This document shows positions 43,750 to 54,999 of a stretch of 64,000 nucleotides of DNA, piece by piece (position 1 is the stretch's first letter; each line of letters begins with the position of its first letter). The DNA is from Pomphorhynchus laevis (Eukaryota > Acanthocephala > Palaeacanthocephala > Echinorhynchida > Pomphorhynchidae): positions 1 to 64,000 of the forward strand of contig WNNJ02002082.1 of NCBI GenBank assembly GCA_012934845.2, written 5' to 3'. The notes below the pieces were generated by a model. The model was not told the origin of the DNA. It saw only the letters and a program-made list of their open reading frames with translations, and did no database searches. Position numbers and translations under genes: made by a program.

Positions 43750-45770
43750 TTATAGTGTTTTCAATTTTTCTAACGCTTCTTTAATATCTACTAAATCTAG
43801 ATTTGTATAAAGCATACTAACATCGTCCGTATTTATATTCTGAAAATTTATTCCTTTTGTCTGTTCTAAAAATTCTTTTGTGGAATTAACACTAAAATAG
43901 TGTTTTATACCAGTATTAATTTCGATTACCTTGCAATATCTTTTTAAGTGTGCTTTAATTACTTTAAGTATTTTATTCATATAGACAAAAGCGGTTTTAA
44001 TGTACATTTAAGCGCACTACATATGAACCTAAGTTTTAGATTTTTATGTAATTTTGGATTCTAATATAATATTGGTATAGTTTTATTATCTGATTTAACC
44101 TTCATACCCTTTTGATCCTTTATGGAACAGTGACTTGTAATAATTGTTTCTTAACTTAACTCACTACTTTCATATGTTGAATTTACATTTAAATCCTTAG
44201 AATTATCCTCTTTCATTAGCATATCATAATAAAACTTTTTGCATATAAAGACATAGTTATTACCAGCTTTATGAATAGTTGTTATTATATAGTTATCCTT
44301 TAATATAGTAAGTTCTGTATACATTTCTTTATTAATTTTATTTTTTCTTTTTATAATTGTTTGTTTTTTTCATTTTATTTTAAATTCTATCAAATACATA
44401 ATCTTTCCAAATTTTTATCTTTGATGTATTTAAGCTTCCACTCTTAATCATCTCATCAAAGTAATCATTTAAGTCATTAAATAACGAATTGTAAATTTTA
44501 TCTTTATTGTTATGATTTAATTATTATTTGATGACTGAAATATTCATAGGCCCATTTGAGGGAACCCATATTTGTGTATATTTTTTTGTAAAAATGACAG
44601 TTACATAAAAAATTATTTAATTTTTTAATTTTATTTAATTTAATTATTAATTTTGTCAAATATATAATCTTTCCAAATGTTTATCTGTCATATATTTAAG
44701 CTTTTACTATTAATCAACTTACCAAAGTAAGCATTTAAGTCATTATATAACGAATTGTAAATTTTATTTTTGTTGTTATTATTATTTAATCTATATTTAG
44801 ACCCTTTTGATAGCATTTTCCTTAATTCATCATTTTCAATTAATTCTAAATTATGGGTACATACATGTTCATTTATTTTATCAAAATGCATTCTGATTCT
44901 ATATTGTTTCTAATATCATCATTACACATTAATTTCAATTCTTTATTATAATTACAAATTTTTCGTATTATTGGCGATAACAACTTATACCTGATTTTAG
45001 AAATATATATACTTATATCTGATCCTATCATTCATATATGTTCATTTATTTTATCAAAATGCATTCTGATTCTATATTGTTTCTAATATCATCATTACAT
45101 ATTAATTTCAATTCTTTATTATAACTACAAATTTTTCGTATTATTGGCGATAACAACTTATACCTGATTTTAGAAATATATATACTTATATCTGATCCTA
45201 TCATTCATATATGTTCATTTATTTTATCACAATGCATTCTGGCTCTATATTGTTTCTAATATAATCATTACATATCAATTTCAATTCAATTATTATAATT
45301 ACAAATGTTTCGTCCTATTGGGTAGAAAAACTTCTTATATTTACATAACGTTCTTTTAGCTTATTATCCCTTAAAAATTGTTTTAGTATTTCTAATTGCT
45401 CGTATATGTAGATATCTCCTTTAATATTTTTAACTCTATTTTTCTTATTCCTTTTATCACCATGACTTCTTGGTTTGCGTTTAACCGGATTATTATAATA
45501 TAGTTGTTTATTATGTATTATACTACTTCTGCCAATTCCTTGTACCACGTCATTCAATCCTAATGGTACATAAATAATTTACAGTTTTTAATATCATGTC
45601 CTATTAATCTCATATGTTTATGAAATATAGTTTGACTATTATGCTGTATATTATATATGTGTTGCCTAAACCTAGTTTTTAACATTTGATATGTTTTTCC
45701 TATATATTGCAATCCACATGTACACTGTATTAACTACACCTGCGGTATTGCAGTTACAATTTTTTTTCAA
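43750..45770 (-). mobile_element. Naiad element 5' part: N-terminal GIY-YIG, linker, start of RT
   Basis: Minus-strand pieces in order. 45757-45543: LIQCTCGLQYIGKTYQ, then RFRQHIYN, a GIY-YIG endonuclease at the N-terminus. 45557-45315: basic linker with KRKPRSHGDKRNKK. 44891-44688: HVCTHNLELIENDELRKML and GSKYR, a motif conserved in this RT family. 44007-43750: KVIEINTGIKHYF, STKEFLE, MLYTNLDLVDIKEAL (motif A, damaged). The endonuclease lies before the RT, the reverse of canonical Penelope and diagnostic of the Naiad group. Frameshifts and stops separate the pieces. Confidence 0.8.
44867..45310 (-). repeat. 173-bp tandem repeat inside the Naiad 5' part
   Basis: Units start at 44867, 45040 and 45213 (gttcatttattttatc), spacing exactly 173 bp, the third partial. 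They duplicate the segment between the basic linker and the LIENDEL motif. Confidence 0.9.
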
Positions 45771-45774
45771 TAGT

Positions 45775-46600
45775 TACAATTATTATTAATAATTAATGAA
45801 AAACATTTGTTTGTCGTATTACTTACAATACAATTATTATTTATAGCATAACAAATTTATATTAAACGTTTGTATTTTAACATCAATACGCTATATTTCA
45901 GTAACAATAACATGTTGTAACAATGACTGCACAGTAACACCAACTTAAGAATTTATCTAAAAAAATAAAATTAAAGTTTATACCGTTCATGTTATCGTTA
46001 GTAGTATTCGGTAAAATTATTATTAAATGTCATTATTAGGTAAAATTATCGTGTGAAGAATTGATTGTTCTTAAAGATACAGTAAGGATTAGCAGATATA
46101 TGATAATATATAAATATATAAATATATCTACATGTATTACAAAAGTAATGCATGCTTTAACATTCATTATAAAATTTAATAATCATTTGTAAAACATTAT
46201 ACAATTAATCTTTTAATGCCCCGTATGATGTCTATTTTAATACAAATATAACGAATGTCTATTTTGTGAATTGTAAATAACTTGATATTGTGCATCGGAC
46301 AAGATTGAAGAAGGCTTCACATTTTGCGTTTCAATAAATTTTAATGTTTAAAATCTTGTTTTCTGTGTGTAAATATTTGTATTTAGATAATATCTAAATA
46401 TTTGAGTCATTAGATGGAACCCGGACAAGGTTATATCGAATATATATAGTTATAATGTCAAATAGAGTTATATATTTCTAGTTAAAAAAACTATATATAA
46501 CTATATATAACAATGATCTGATATGTAGATCCTTTATTTATTAAATTATTTGAGTTAATTTAATTAATTATTGGTTAAAAATCAATTAGCAATTAAATTT
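45775..46600. other. AT-rich stretch without recognised genes
   Basis: Between the Naiad 5' end and the right arm of the inverted duplication. Nothing recognised. Confidence 0.5.
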
Positions 46601-46609
46601 AATGAAAGC

Positions 46610-47830
46610 ACAAATTAATTAATAAAATTGCTCAAATAACGATTGATTGACATACATAATTATGTGATATTTGATATAGTTGCAATGAATTCTTTAAAAA
46701 TACATAGATTTATAAATATAAAAACTGGAAAAATAAATGAAATTATTTAGTTGATTAGTTAATTATTAAGTTAATCATATTTAATTTAGCAATATTTGAT
46801 TTAGTTCCAAATTATTGTTTATTAACTCAAACATTTCAGTTGAATTACGTACTGTTTAGCCGGTAGAATAAATATAAATTATATTATTAAATTATTTTTA
46901 AGAATATAATTTAGTTTATAATAGACGTAAAATAAATTTCTGCTATCTGGCAGTAGTATTTGTTTATAAAATAAATTGTATATATTGAATTAATTTGTTA
47001 TATAATTTATATGAAATAAATAAAATTGATTGATTACATATGTTTTACTTGCAGAAGAAATGTACTTGTACCGAGTGTCTATCGCTACGTAATCACATAA
47101 TCTTCATGTAATATTTAAATAGTTAAATTCGAGATTATTGATTTATTAAAGTCACATTTGATCAAATGGGACTTTAATAAAAACTTTGACTTTTAATATA
47201 AATTGCCATTTTACTCTTCACTAATTAAATATTAGTCAAAAATGAGTGAAAAATCAATTTATAAATATGATTTGATTGATTACTTTTTGGATTTATCAGT
47301 TTTTCAACAATCTCTGGCGTTTGTTGATTAAGAAGAATTCAAAACGCGTTTTTTAAATAATGTTTGACTAAAATTTCTGTTTCACAAACAAAATAAACAT
47401 TTATATTTCTAAAAGGTATGCAAAGTTTATCATTTATTAACATTTTTGATATGCATTATTAAATTCGTCACGTTCGAATGATATAAAAAATTTTGTGAAT
47501 AATTAACATCAAACATTTTATTATTTATTTAATCTCACATTGTGTCATATTCCTTAAATTTAAATACCAAATACTCTTTTTTTCCAAAAATAGTAGAATA
47601 TCAAACAGTCTACTAAAATGAACTTTATTATTCTTTCAAAAATATAATTAATTGTATCTAATAATAATTTTGTTTTCAAAATAGTAACAAAATGCATTAA
47701 TATTCCGAATTTTTTCGCATTCCGCATTGTGTTTAATTCAATCGACGTTTGGGAATGAAAATCGCAATGTCACAACCCTAATTTAGTATCGTAATTCTCT
47801 CTATTTGTATTCTAAATCAAAGTTCTTCAA
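46610..47830 (-). repeat. right arm of large inverted duplication
   Basis: Reverse complement of the left arm. Here 47750 joins the two pieces that in the left arm are 2.47 kb apart, so this arm shows the state before the left-arm insertion. About 180 bp between 46745 and 46890 do not match the left arm and instead match 37960-38040. Confidence 0.85.
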
Positions 47831-48153
47831 TATAATATTAAATATTAAATTATATCAAAAATATAATTTGTCGATCTGATGAAAGGTTTCATGTGTAATT
47901 TGTTATTTTGTTTTATTATTAATTTTATCGTATCAAATGATTAAATGTATTGATATTTAATTATTTGATAAATTGATTAAAATCGAAATTGAACGTGGAG
48001 TATCTCTTAAGTTTAAAACATTATCTACTCACTTTGTTTCTTTGAAATAAGTTCTACTCTGGTAATGTTTCTAAAGTAAAAAATTCTTATTTTTATCTAG
48101 TAAGTCTAAAGACAAAGCGTCAGTGAGGTCACAATCATTTATGGTTTACTTTT

Positions 48154-48417
48154 TCATGCGTAACACAAAACCAGATGCAAAAGTGTATCGATTGCGTTGC
48201 AACATGCAGCATTTTTAGTCATCGGTATTCCTTGCTGTGTCTGGTGTAATGTTTTAGCTTTAGTAGGAAAATATGGCAGTAATGCGACTTCTGCTAATAG
48301 TTGCAACGTGATGTAATAGTCGTCAAGCAGTAAATGATTGCAAAATAAAGCTTTGTGTAGCAAATGCGTCAATGATCTGGAACGCCTGCAGTTACAAACA
48401 CAGACGTAGAGTGACAA
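48154..48417 (-). CDS. possible exon, unknown protein
   Basis: An 87-codon open stretch on the minus strand with higher GC than its surroundings. It begins near a possible acceptor (gtttgtaactgcag) and has no ATG at its start. Visible: SLTHLLHKALFCNHLLLDDY and LPYFPTKAKTLHQTQQG. I do not recognise it. It could be an exon, a gene fragment or chance. Confidence 0.2.
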   Translation of the reverse strand: MSLYVCVCNCRRSRSLTHLLHKALFCNHLLLDDYYITLQLLAEVALLPYFPTKAKTLHQTQQGIPMTKNAACCNAIDTLLHLVLCYA

Positions 48418-48570
48418 ATTCTACGCCATATTTTTACTTTTGCTGATATTAACATTTCAAAAAAAATAACAAAATATTCTGTTTATAAAAATATTTGACA
48501 AATAGGCAATTATTCGCTTATTCAAAAATATTTACTTATTCCTTATCCTTTTAGGGAATAAGTATTAAGT

Positions 48571-49424
48571 ATCGATAAAAACTCAATATTTTGATAGCTC
48601 CAGCTATCATCATCAGGATTACAATAAAATGTTTCACAAATTTCGTGTTTTCAACATTTATGCATAGTTATTAATAAAACCCTTACTTACTTACTTAACA
48701 TTTATGCATACAATACAAGCATTGATGTGCCCCGCATTTCTACTTAAAAGAAAAAGAAAATACCGAGAAACAAAACAATCATACACTAAAATTTTACACA
48801 CATTTTAAAAACAACAAAAAGAAAAAAAAACAATCATAAAACAAAATAAATAGAATTTTTGTATTTAATTTAAATTTAAGTAACTTGTTATTTTTATGAC
48901 TTAAGTGATAAAAAACATACGAATTTAATAATAAAAATAATGTAAAAGTAGAGTAATAAATTATAATTTAATCTAAACCAAAACAAAATAATAATACAAT
49001 TAGAAAAAACATACGAATTAAAAACATTAAAATAATGTAATATTGGAATAATTAATTATAATTTAAATTTAAGGTTGTTATCGGATTTATTATTAAGCAT
49101 TAAATTAGGTTCTTTTTTTTAATAAAATACGCTTCTTGAATAATGCGAGATAAGAAGTCACTTTCATGAAAATAACAAGTTACTTAAATTTAAATTTTGT
49201 TTTATTGTCTTTTTGTTGTTTGTAAAAAATGTGTGTAAAATTTAAGTGTACGATTGTTTTGTTTCTCGGTATTTTCTTTTCTTTTTAGTATATATGCGGG
49301 GCACATCAATGCTTGTATATTTTTATAAATGTTGCAAACACGAGGAAAGAAGAAAAATTGTGAAACATTTTATTGTAATCCTGATGATGATAACAGGAGC
49401 TATCGAAATATAGAATTTTTATCA
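48571..49424. mobile_element. inverted pair of Penelope-type 3' ends
   Basis: Arms 48571-48902 and 49150-49424 are inverted copies at about 80-85%. The outer ends carry cctgatgat-GATAAC-agga-GCTATC-gaaatat (right) and its mirror with a perfect GATAGC/GCTATC stem (left). The same motif closes the Penelope fragment at 17202-17245. The arms contain no RT or endonuclease. The centre is simple AT-rich sequence. Confidence 0.65.
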
Positions 49425-49429
49425 AATAA

Positions 49430-50095
49430 AGGATAATTTCTGCTTCTTTGTTCCTGTAATAACTTTATATTTGAAATGGAAGAAGATTATGGGTATAGTA
49501 TTTATTAACAATTTATTCAGTTTTAAATATTTAAAAAGAAAGTATAAAACTGTAAATAGAAAAGAAATAAACATTTTTATTTATTAAAAATTAATTTTAA
49601 ATAAACATTTTTAAATCATAGTTGGCTTTCAATCAATAGTTATTAATTATTGTTTCAATAAATTATCATAAATTATTTATTTGTTATTTATTGATTATAA
49701 TAATTAATTAAGATTAATTAGATAACTAATCTTATCAGAAAATTAATCTGATCATATAACTGCATACTGGTATATATAACTGGTATAATATTTATCTTTA
49801 TTTTTGTATAAAAATAAAGATAAACAATAAGTAATTATTAATTAAAAGTAATAATTCGAACGCTCAGCAAAAATAAATCAGATAATATAACTATCTACTT
49901 ACTTTATACTATATAATTATAAATAATTATATAGATTTTATTTAATTAAAATAATCATCATTACTTAAAATATTATTAATAATAAAATAATATTAAAATA
50001 ATTCTCCAAACGAGAGTGATAGCATTCCGCGGGAATTATTTTAACAATCATTTAAGTTAGACGCAGAAGAACGATTATAACAGTATTTAATACCG
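49430..50095. other. AT-rich stretch without recognised genes
   Basis: Simple sequence. A degenerate minus-strand copy of the Penelope-type terminus may lie near 49880-49930. Nothing else seen. Confidence 0.4.
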
Positions 50096-50098
50096 TTT

Positions 50099-50278
50099 CG
50101 TCATCACAATGACTTATCAGTGCCAGATCCCTCCCACTGCTGGATACAGAACAGGACTAGCGATCCATTGCTGAATGCAGAGGAGGTTAGCATCCACTGC
50201 TGAATACAGAGCAAGACTAGTCCTCGTCTTCATCTAGCAGTGGGAGGGATCTGGAACTGATAAGTCATTGTGATGACG
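50099..50278. repeat. foldback element with 43-bp arms and three 30-bp repeats
   Basis: Arms 50099-50141 and 50236-50278 are inverted copies with one mismatch in 43. The interior has three direct units of about 30 bp starting at 50134, 50165 and 50194 (ccactgctgaatacagagca type). GC-rich against its surroundings. The catctagcag piece also occurs at 38863-38875 beside a Naiad end. Confidence 0.9.
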
Positions 50279-50309
50279 GATCATTTTCAAATACTCTTAA
50301 TGTCGTTCT

Positions 50310-50640
50310 TCCGAGTCTGTCTTTAAAGATTGTTAAAATTAAAATAATTATAAATGATAAATAATTATATAAGATTTTATACAATTTATATTTATATAAA
50401 GTAAAATTTAAAATCGAAATTTAAAATAGGAGTCAAATTTTATGAATTTACTAAGGATTAAATGTAATCTAAATGAACTGCTATGTTATCAAGTTTTGAC
50501 ACCTATTTCTTAATCCAACATAGTAACGAAGCCAAATGCTTGATAATGACGTATATGCTCTTGTAAAATTTGATTATTTAGTGTACCTTATTCTAATACG
50601 AGGCATATTATTTATTATCCATTAATTTTTTTTTATTTTT
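50310..50640 (-). mobile_element. decayed Naiad 3' end
   Basis: Minus-strand order matches the Naiad 3' region: the last codons (ttattatccattaattt, 50615-50630), ccttattctaatacgaggca (50588-50607), the structured block (50450-50560, with the CTATG/CATAG pairing kept), then the AT-rich tail to about 50310. Confidence 0.7.
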
Positions 50641-50884
50641 TCTCCCTTAATAGTTTAAATAATTTTTTAATAATATTGTAAATTGTAAATTAAACATTTT
50701 AATAATATTTTGTTGATGTATAAATCTTCATCTTAAAAAAAATGAAAAATTTATCAAACTTGCTTAAAAATTAAAAGAAAAATACTGATGCCATATCAAG
50801 AATACATAGTTTCAAAAATTCTGACAGAAGTCATATTACCGGGGAAACAAAATTCACATGTCAATAATAACATGTCAGTAGAAC

Positions 50885-51140
50885 AAATCAGATCAGATAA
50901 CTGAGTCTACGTATTTTATGCTTTATATAAATATAATAAAAAGATACATAGTAAATAGTTTTAAGATTTTATACAATTTAAATCAAAATTGTATAAGCAA
51001 ATACATGCTAATGACTTATTTTCTCTGATGAAATTTGATTATCTGATGTATCTTACTTATTATAATAAGGATTAGAGGTGATTAGAAGGAACTGCTATAT
51101 TATCAGATTTAGACATCTATTCCTTGACCTGACATAAATA
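50885..51140 (-). mobile_element. rearranged Naiad 3' end
   Basis: Contains, on the minus strand, half of the structured block (tctgataatatagcagttcc), the block catcagataatcaaatttca to the RT-proximal aaatacatgctaatgac, and the terminus acgtagactcagtta near 50890-50905. The order is permuted, as if two 3' ends had been joined. Confidence 0.6.
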
Positions 51141-51199
51141 ATTAAATAATTATTTTTTAATGATAGAAAATTTATTTGAAAATAATAAAATGATAACTA

Positions 51200-51470
51200 T
51201 TTATAAGGGTCTGCACTAGTATTCTTTAACTCACATCATTGGACGGTGGCGGGCGGAACGCGGACTCCGGATGCACATCGAGATGCATCGTGCAAGCTGC
51301 AGTTCAATTCTTGCCTTGATCCTCGATATTTCATTTGCATATAGCAGCCTTTTCTGTGTTGCAAGTTTGTGTGCTGTTCTTTTGATGACCGCAGTAGCCC
51401 ACTTACCTGTTTCGCCAATGCAAAAGAATGTAAGAGGAATAAAAAAAACTTGCTCGTTCAACCAACGATA
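51200..51470 (-). mobile_element. Penelope-like GIY-YIG fragment
   Basis: 76-codon frame on the minus strand: VFFIPLTFFCIGETGKWAT with the CIGETGK form of the YIG motif, then VIKRTAHKL and RIKARIELQL. This fits a canonical Penelope C-terminal endonuclease different from the one at 16.7 kb. Higher GC than surroundings. No RT nearby. Confidence 0.6.
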
Positions 51471-51474
51471 CTCG

Positions 51475-53560
51475 CTCCTGGTATTTCGAGTTTTTTGTTG
51501 CTCATGATACTCGAAAGAGGCTAAAGCAGATTTCGATAATAATTAATAATAATTATTGATAATTATTATCATAAGAAACCGATGATACCGGTATCGGCCC
51601 CTTCTTTTCAATCCAGTATAGCAACGTTGTCAAATTTTCTATGTTGTTTTGTGATTATCTAGCGTAATATCTCTTAATCTAACAAAAAGTATATTACTAT
51701 CGTTTAGAAAAATATTTACGTTTAAAATCTGATAGCTCATCACCTTTTCAAAATGATATTGATATTAAATACAAATATATATCAGAGACATTTTGCCTAC
51801 CATTGAAATGTTGCAAATTTAAATTTGTAACATATAAAGTTACAAATTTATAAAGTTTATAAATTTTCTTAAATTTAAAAATTTATTAAATTTGCAGTTT
51901 TTTAAATTTAGCTTTTTAAATTGTCCTTAAAAATAATTTTTTAATCGTTAAATTATTGAAAGAACAATCATTCTAACTGAAGAACAATTTAGTCCAAAAA
52001 TATTTAAAATGGTCTATAGAAAAATAAATAGAAGCATTTTATACATTGTATTCCATATAATTCAAATAAGTTACAATAAGTTACTTCAGAATTTTTATTA
52101 AATTTGATTAATTAAGAATACTTAGTCTGCTGCAATTTTAAATTGCGCTTTTAATTAAACAATTTATAACTAGCAATTAAATAATAAATTAATAGACTCG
52201 AAAAGATAGATATTAATATATTAAATAATTCTACCGATTAAATATCAAATATTTATTAAATAATAAATAATAATACTTTTACGGTTAAGTATCTCTGACG
52301 ATTAAATAATAAGTTAAATAACTATGATGGTTAAATGTTAGATATTAATTAAAAAATAAATTAAATAACTCTAACAATTAAATAATAAATTAAATAACTC
52401 GAAAAGATAGATATTTAATATTAATTAAATAATATATTAAATAATAATTAATTCACGATGTTATGTAAATTATGATTAAATGCAAAGATTACTATGTGAA
52501 ATAAACTAAAATCAATTGCAACAATCAACAATCATCATCAATCAACATCAACAATCATTAAATTACAAGGAAAAAAATTACAGCTAGGTTTATGAATCCT
52601 TAACAAAGAAAAAACAATATTCAAAGGAAAATTGCTTTACATTTATGCATGAAGTGATAAAACGATTGGGTTGAGGATTATCACAGAAGAATAGGAAAGA
52701 GAATAATGAATGAACCAATTTAAACTTTTAAGTATTTGTCACCTACTGTACAAGAAGAGTGATCTACCAATCATAAACAATTCAAATTGGAACATTTGAT
52801 AAAAAAGAGCATTCGAATAGTCAGCAATTCCTATAGTCAAGTTTTAAAACAATTAAAATTCGCCGTTCTTTACACAAAAAATATAAATATATTTAAAATA
52901 TTACTGATCAATGTAATTTAAGAAGCGTAAATTGGAATTTAAGATTATAGTGTAAGAATATTAAAAGCACCGTGTTTCTATTGACTAAATATATTTACAT
53001 AAAATGTTTATACTTGAACTTTCAATTTAATTTAGACACAAGAAATATCATCTAATAAACAAATCATGTAACTAATAGTTTATAAGTAGTAAATAGTGGA
53101 AAATGTGTCCCTTGGCCTTTTTTATTAAATGTTACTTAAAAGCTTTTTACTTGTTATAAACTGAGTCTAGAATCAACATTTTGATAAACACAAAATGTTT
53201 ATACTTGAACTTTTAATTTAATTATGCAACAAGAAATAAAATCTGACAAACAAATAATGTTTATATGTTAAACCCTATATAGGTGTCAAATACATTATGG
53301 GCAAAACATGAAATATTTTATTTATTCGATACGTTTGTTTATGGAAAACATATTAACTTTGTGCTAGAGTCATATATTATAAAATTTGAATAACTAATGT
53401 ACTGTTAGTGATGATCAAGTAACTGCGACAATTCCTATTTGAAAACGCTTTAACAACGAATTTAGAACTATATATTTACGTGATCCGTTATTAATAAATC
53501 TGTCAAATCTGTTTTTATGTATGTGCTTTTATACTTAAAGTTAAAGCTATGACTATAGCG
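51475..53560. other. AT-rich stretch without recognised genes
   Basis: No gene, RNA or element recognised. Repeated simple motifs such as attaaataataaattaaata at 52200-52450, and two related segments at 52980-53060 and 53190-53260 (acaaaatgtttatacttgaa). Confidence 0.5.
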
Positions 53561-53572
53561 TAATGTTATATT

Positions 53573-53812
53573 TGTAGCAGATGCAACAAAGCGGTCAATG
53601 CTTGAACAATAGCCAATAACAACATACCACAATAGCGGTCCTTTTAAGTGGTAGTGTATACGTGGAAGCATTGTTCACTATAGTGATCATTATGTTATTG
53701 AATGACAGCCTCTTGTTATGAGACTATATAACTGATTTCTTGTTTGGTTCAATGATGAAAAAAGAAACTCGTATCTTTTTAAATTGTTGTAATTCCGTTC
53801 AACTGTATGGCA
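53573..53812 (+). repeat. 5' LTR
   Basis: 240 bp, starting TGTAGCAGATGC and ending GTATGGCA, matching 57868-58107. Confidence 0.95.
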
Positions 53813-53929
53813 ACTTGCGACGAGGGTGAGCGACATCAATTCAAGCAATTGATAGATCAAACGCAGCCAATTATCCAAATGTTGGCCAACGCCATAATTC
53901 GAACATAACAACGGAAAGAACAAGTTCAT

Positions 53930-54720
53930 GACAAGTGCGATCAGTCACAGCCTTTCGACGATTTAATGTCAAGTGTGAACAGTTGCATATTTATAAAGAG
54001 CAGCTAGAACACCATTTCAGTGCGCATGAAGTTTCAGACGAGCGCAAGAAAGACTTGCTACTCTCATGGGTGGGTTGCGAAATGTATCAACTTATCACGC
54101 GATTATGTGCTGGACAGTCAATGGACAGTTATGCTGACGCGGATATTATAAAAGTATTAGATCGACATTTTGTAAAGCCGGTGCATATCGTAGCTGCCCG
54201 TTTTCGATTTAGCCAATGTAGTATGAAGTCGACCGAGACATACAGCGAGTGGATAGCACAACTCAAAGAGAAAGCTAAACATTGTCGTTTTTTCAAAGCT
54301 GAAATTAAAAATGAACAGCAGGATATCGACGATCGAATTGTTGATCATGTTGTCATGCGAACACCACATGAATTTGTGCGAAACTTACTGCTACAAAAAG
54401 AAAATCCAACCATTGATGAGCTCATGCGTATATGTAACACATATGAAATACTACAAAATGTCAAAGAAGACCTTTCGGTTGGGAAACCTGAACAGATTGA
54501 GCATACGATTAAGACTGAGATTGAGCAAGTAGATAAAATCGGAGAATCGAGAACACGTAAGCTGCATCTATTTTCAAGGAGTCAGCAAGACAATCGACGA
54601 ACAACTTGTCAACGTTGTGAAAAAAATTATAATAGAGGGAGCAACAATGCCCGGCAAGCGGGAAACAATGTTTCCGATGTCGTCGATACGGTCATTTTCA
54701 ACGGTTCTGTCGGATGACAG
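53930..54720 (+). pseudogene. gag part of the LTR fossil
   Basis: Gag-like region with a capsid-type helical section (LLSWVGCEMYQLI, ARFRFSQCSM) and a Cys-containing nucleocapsid-like end. Part of a broken element. Confidence 0.75.
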
Positions 54721-54999
54721 GTTGAGTAAACTAGGTCAGAGAATCTCACACGGGCGACACCAAAGAGGATATAATAAGATCGATTGATGTAATTGCTGCT
54801 GGCCAAAAAATTCCGCTAGTCGCTGTAAAAATAATCAAGAAAGAGGTTCTGGATCATTGGATGACAGGTTGGGGCGATAAAGGCAAAAGTTAGAAGCTAC
54901 CGTCGTCAAGACAGAAAGTGTTCCTCTATTTGAAAGGCCGTGGATTGATGGTTTTCAGTTAAAGTGGCTAAAAGAAGCCATCTGGCAGGAGACATTTAA

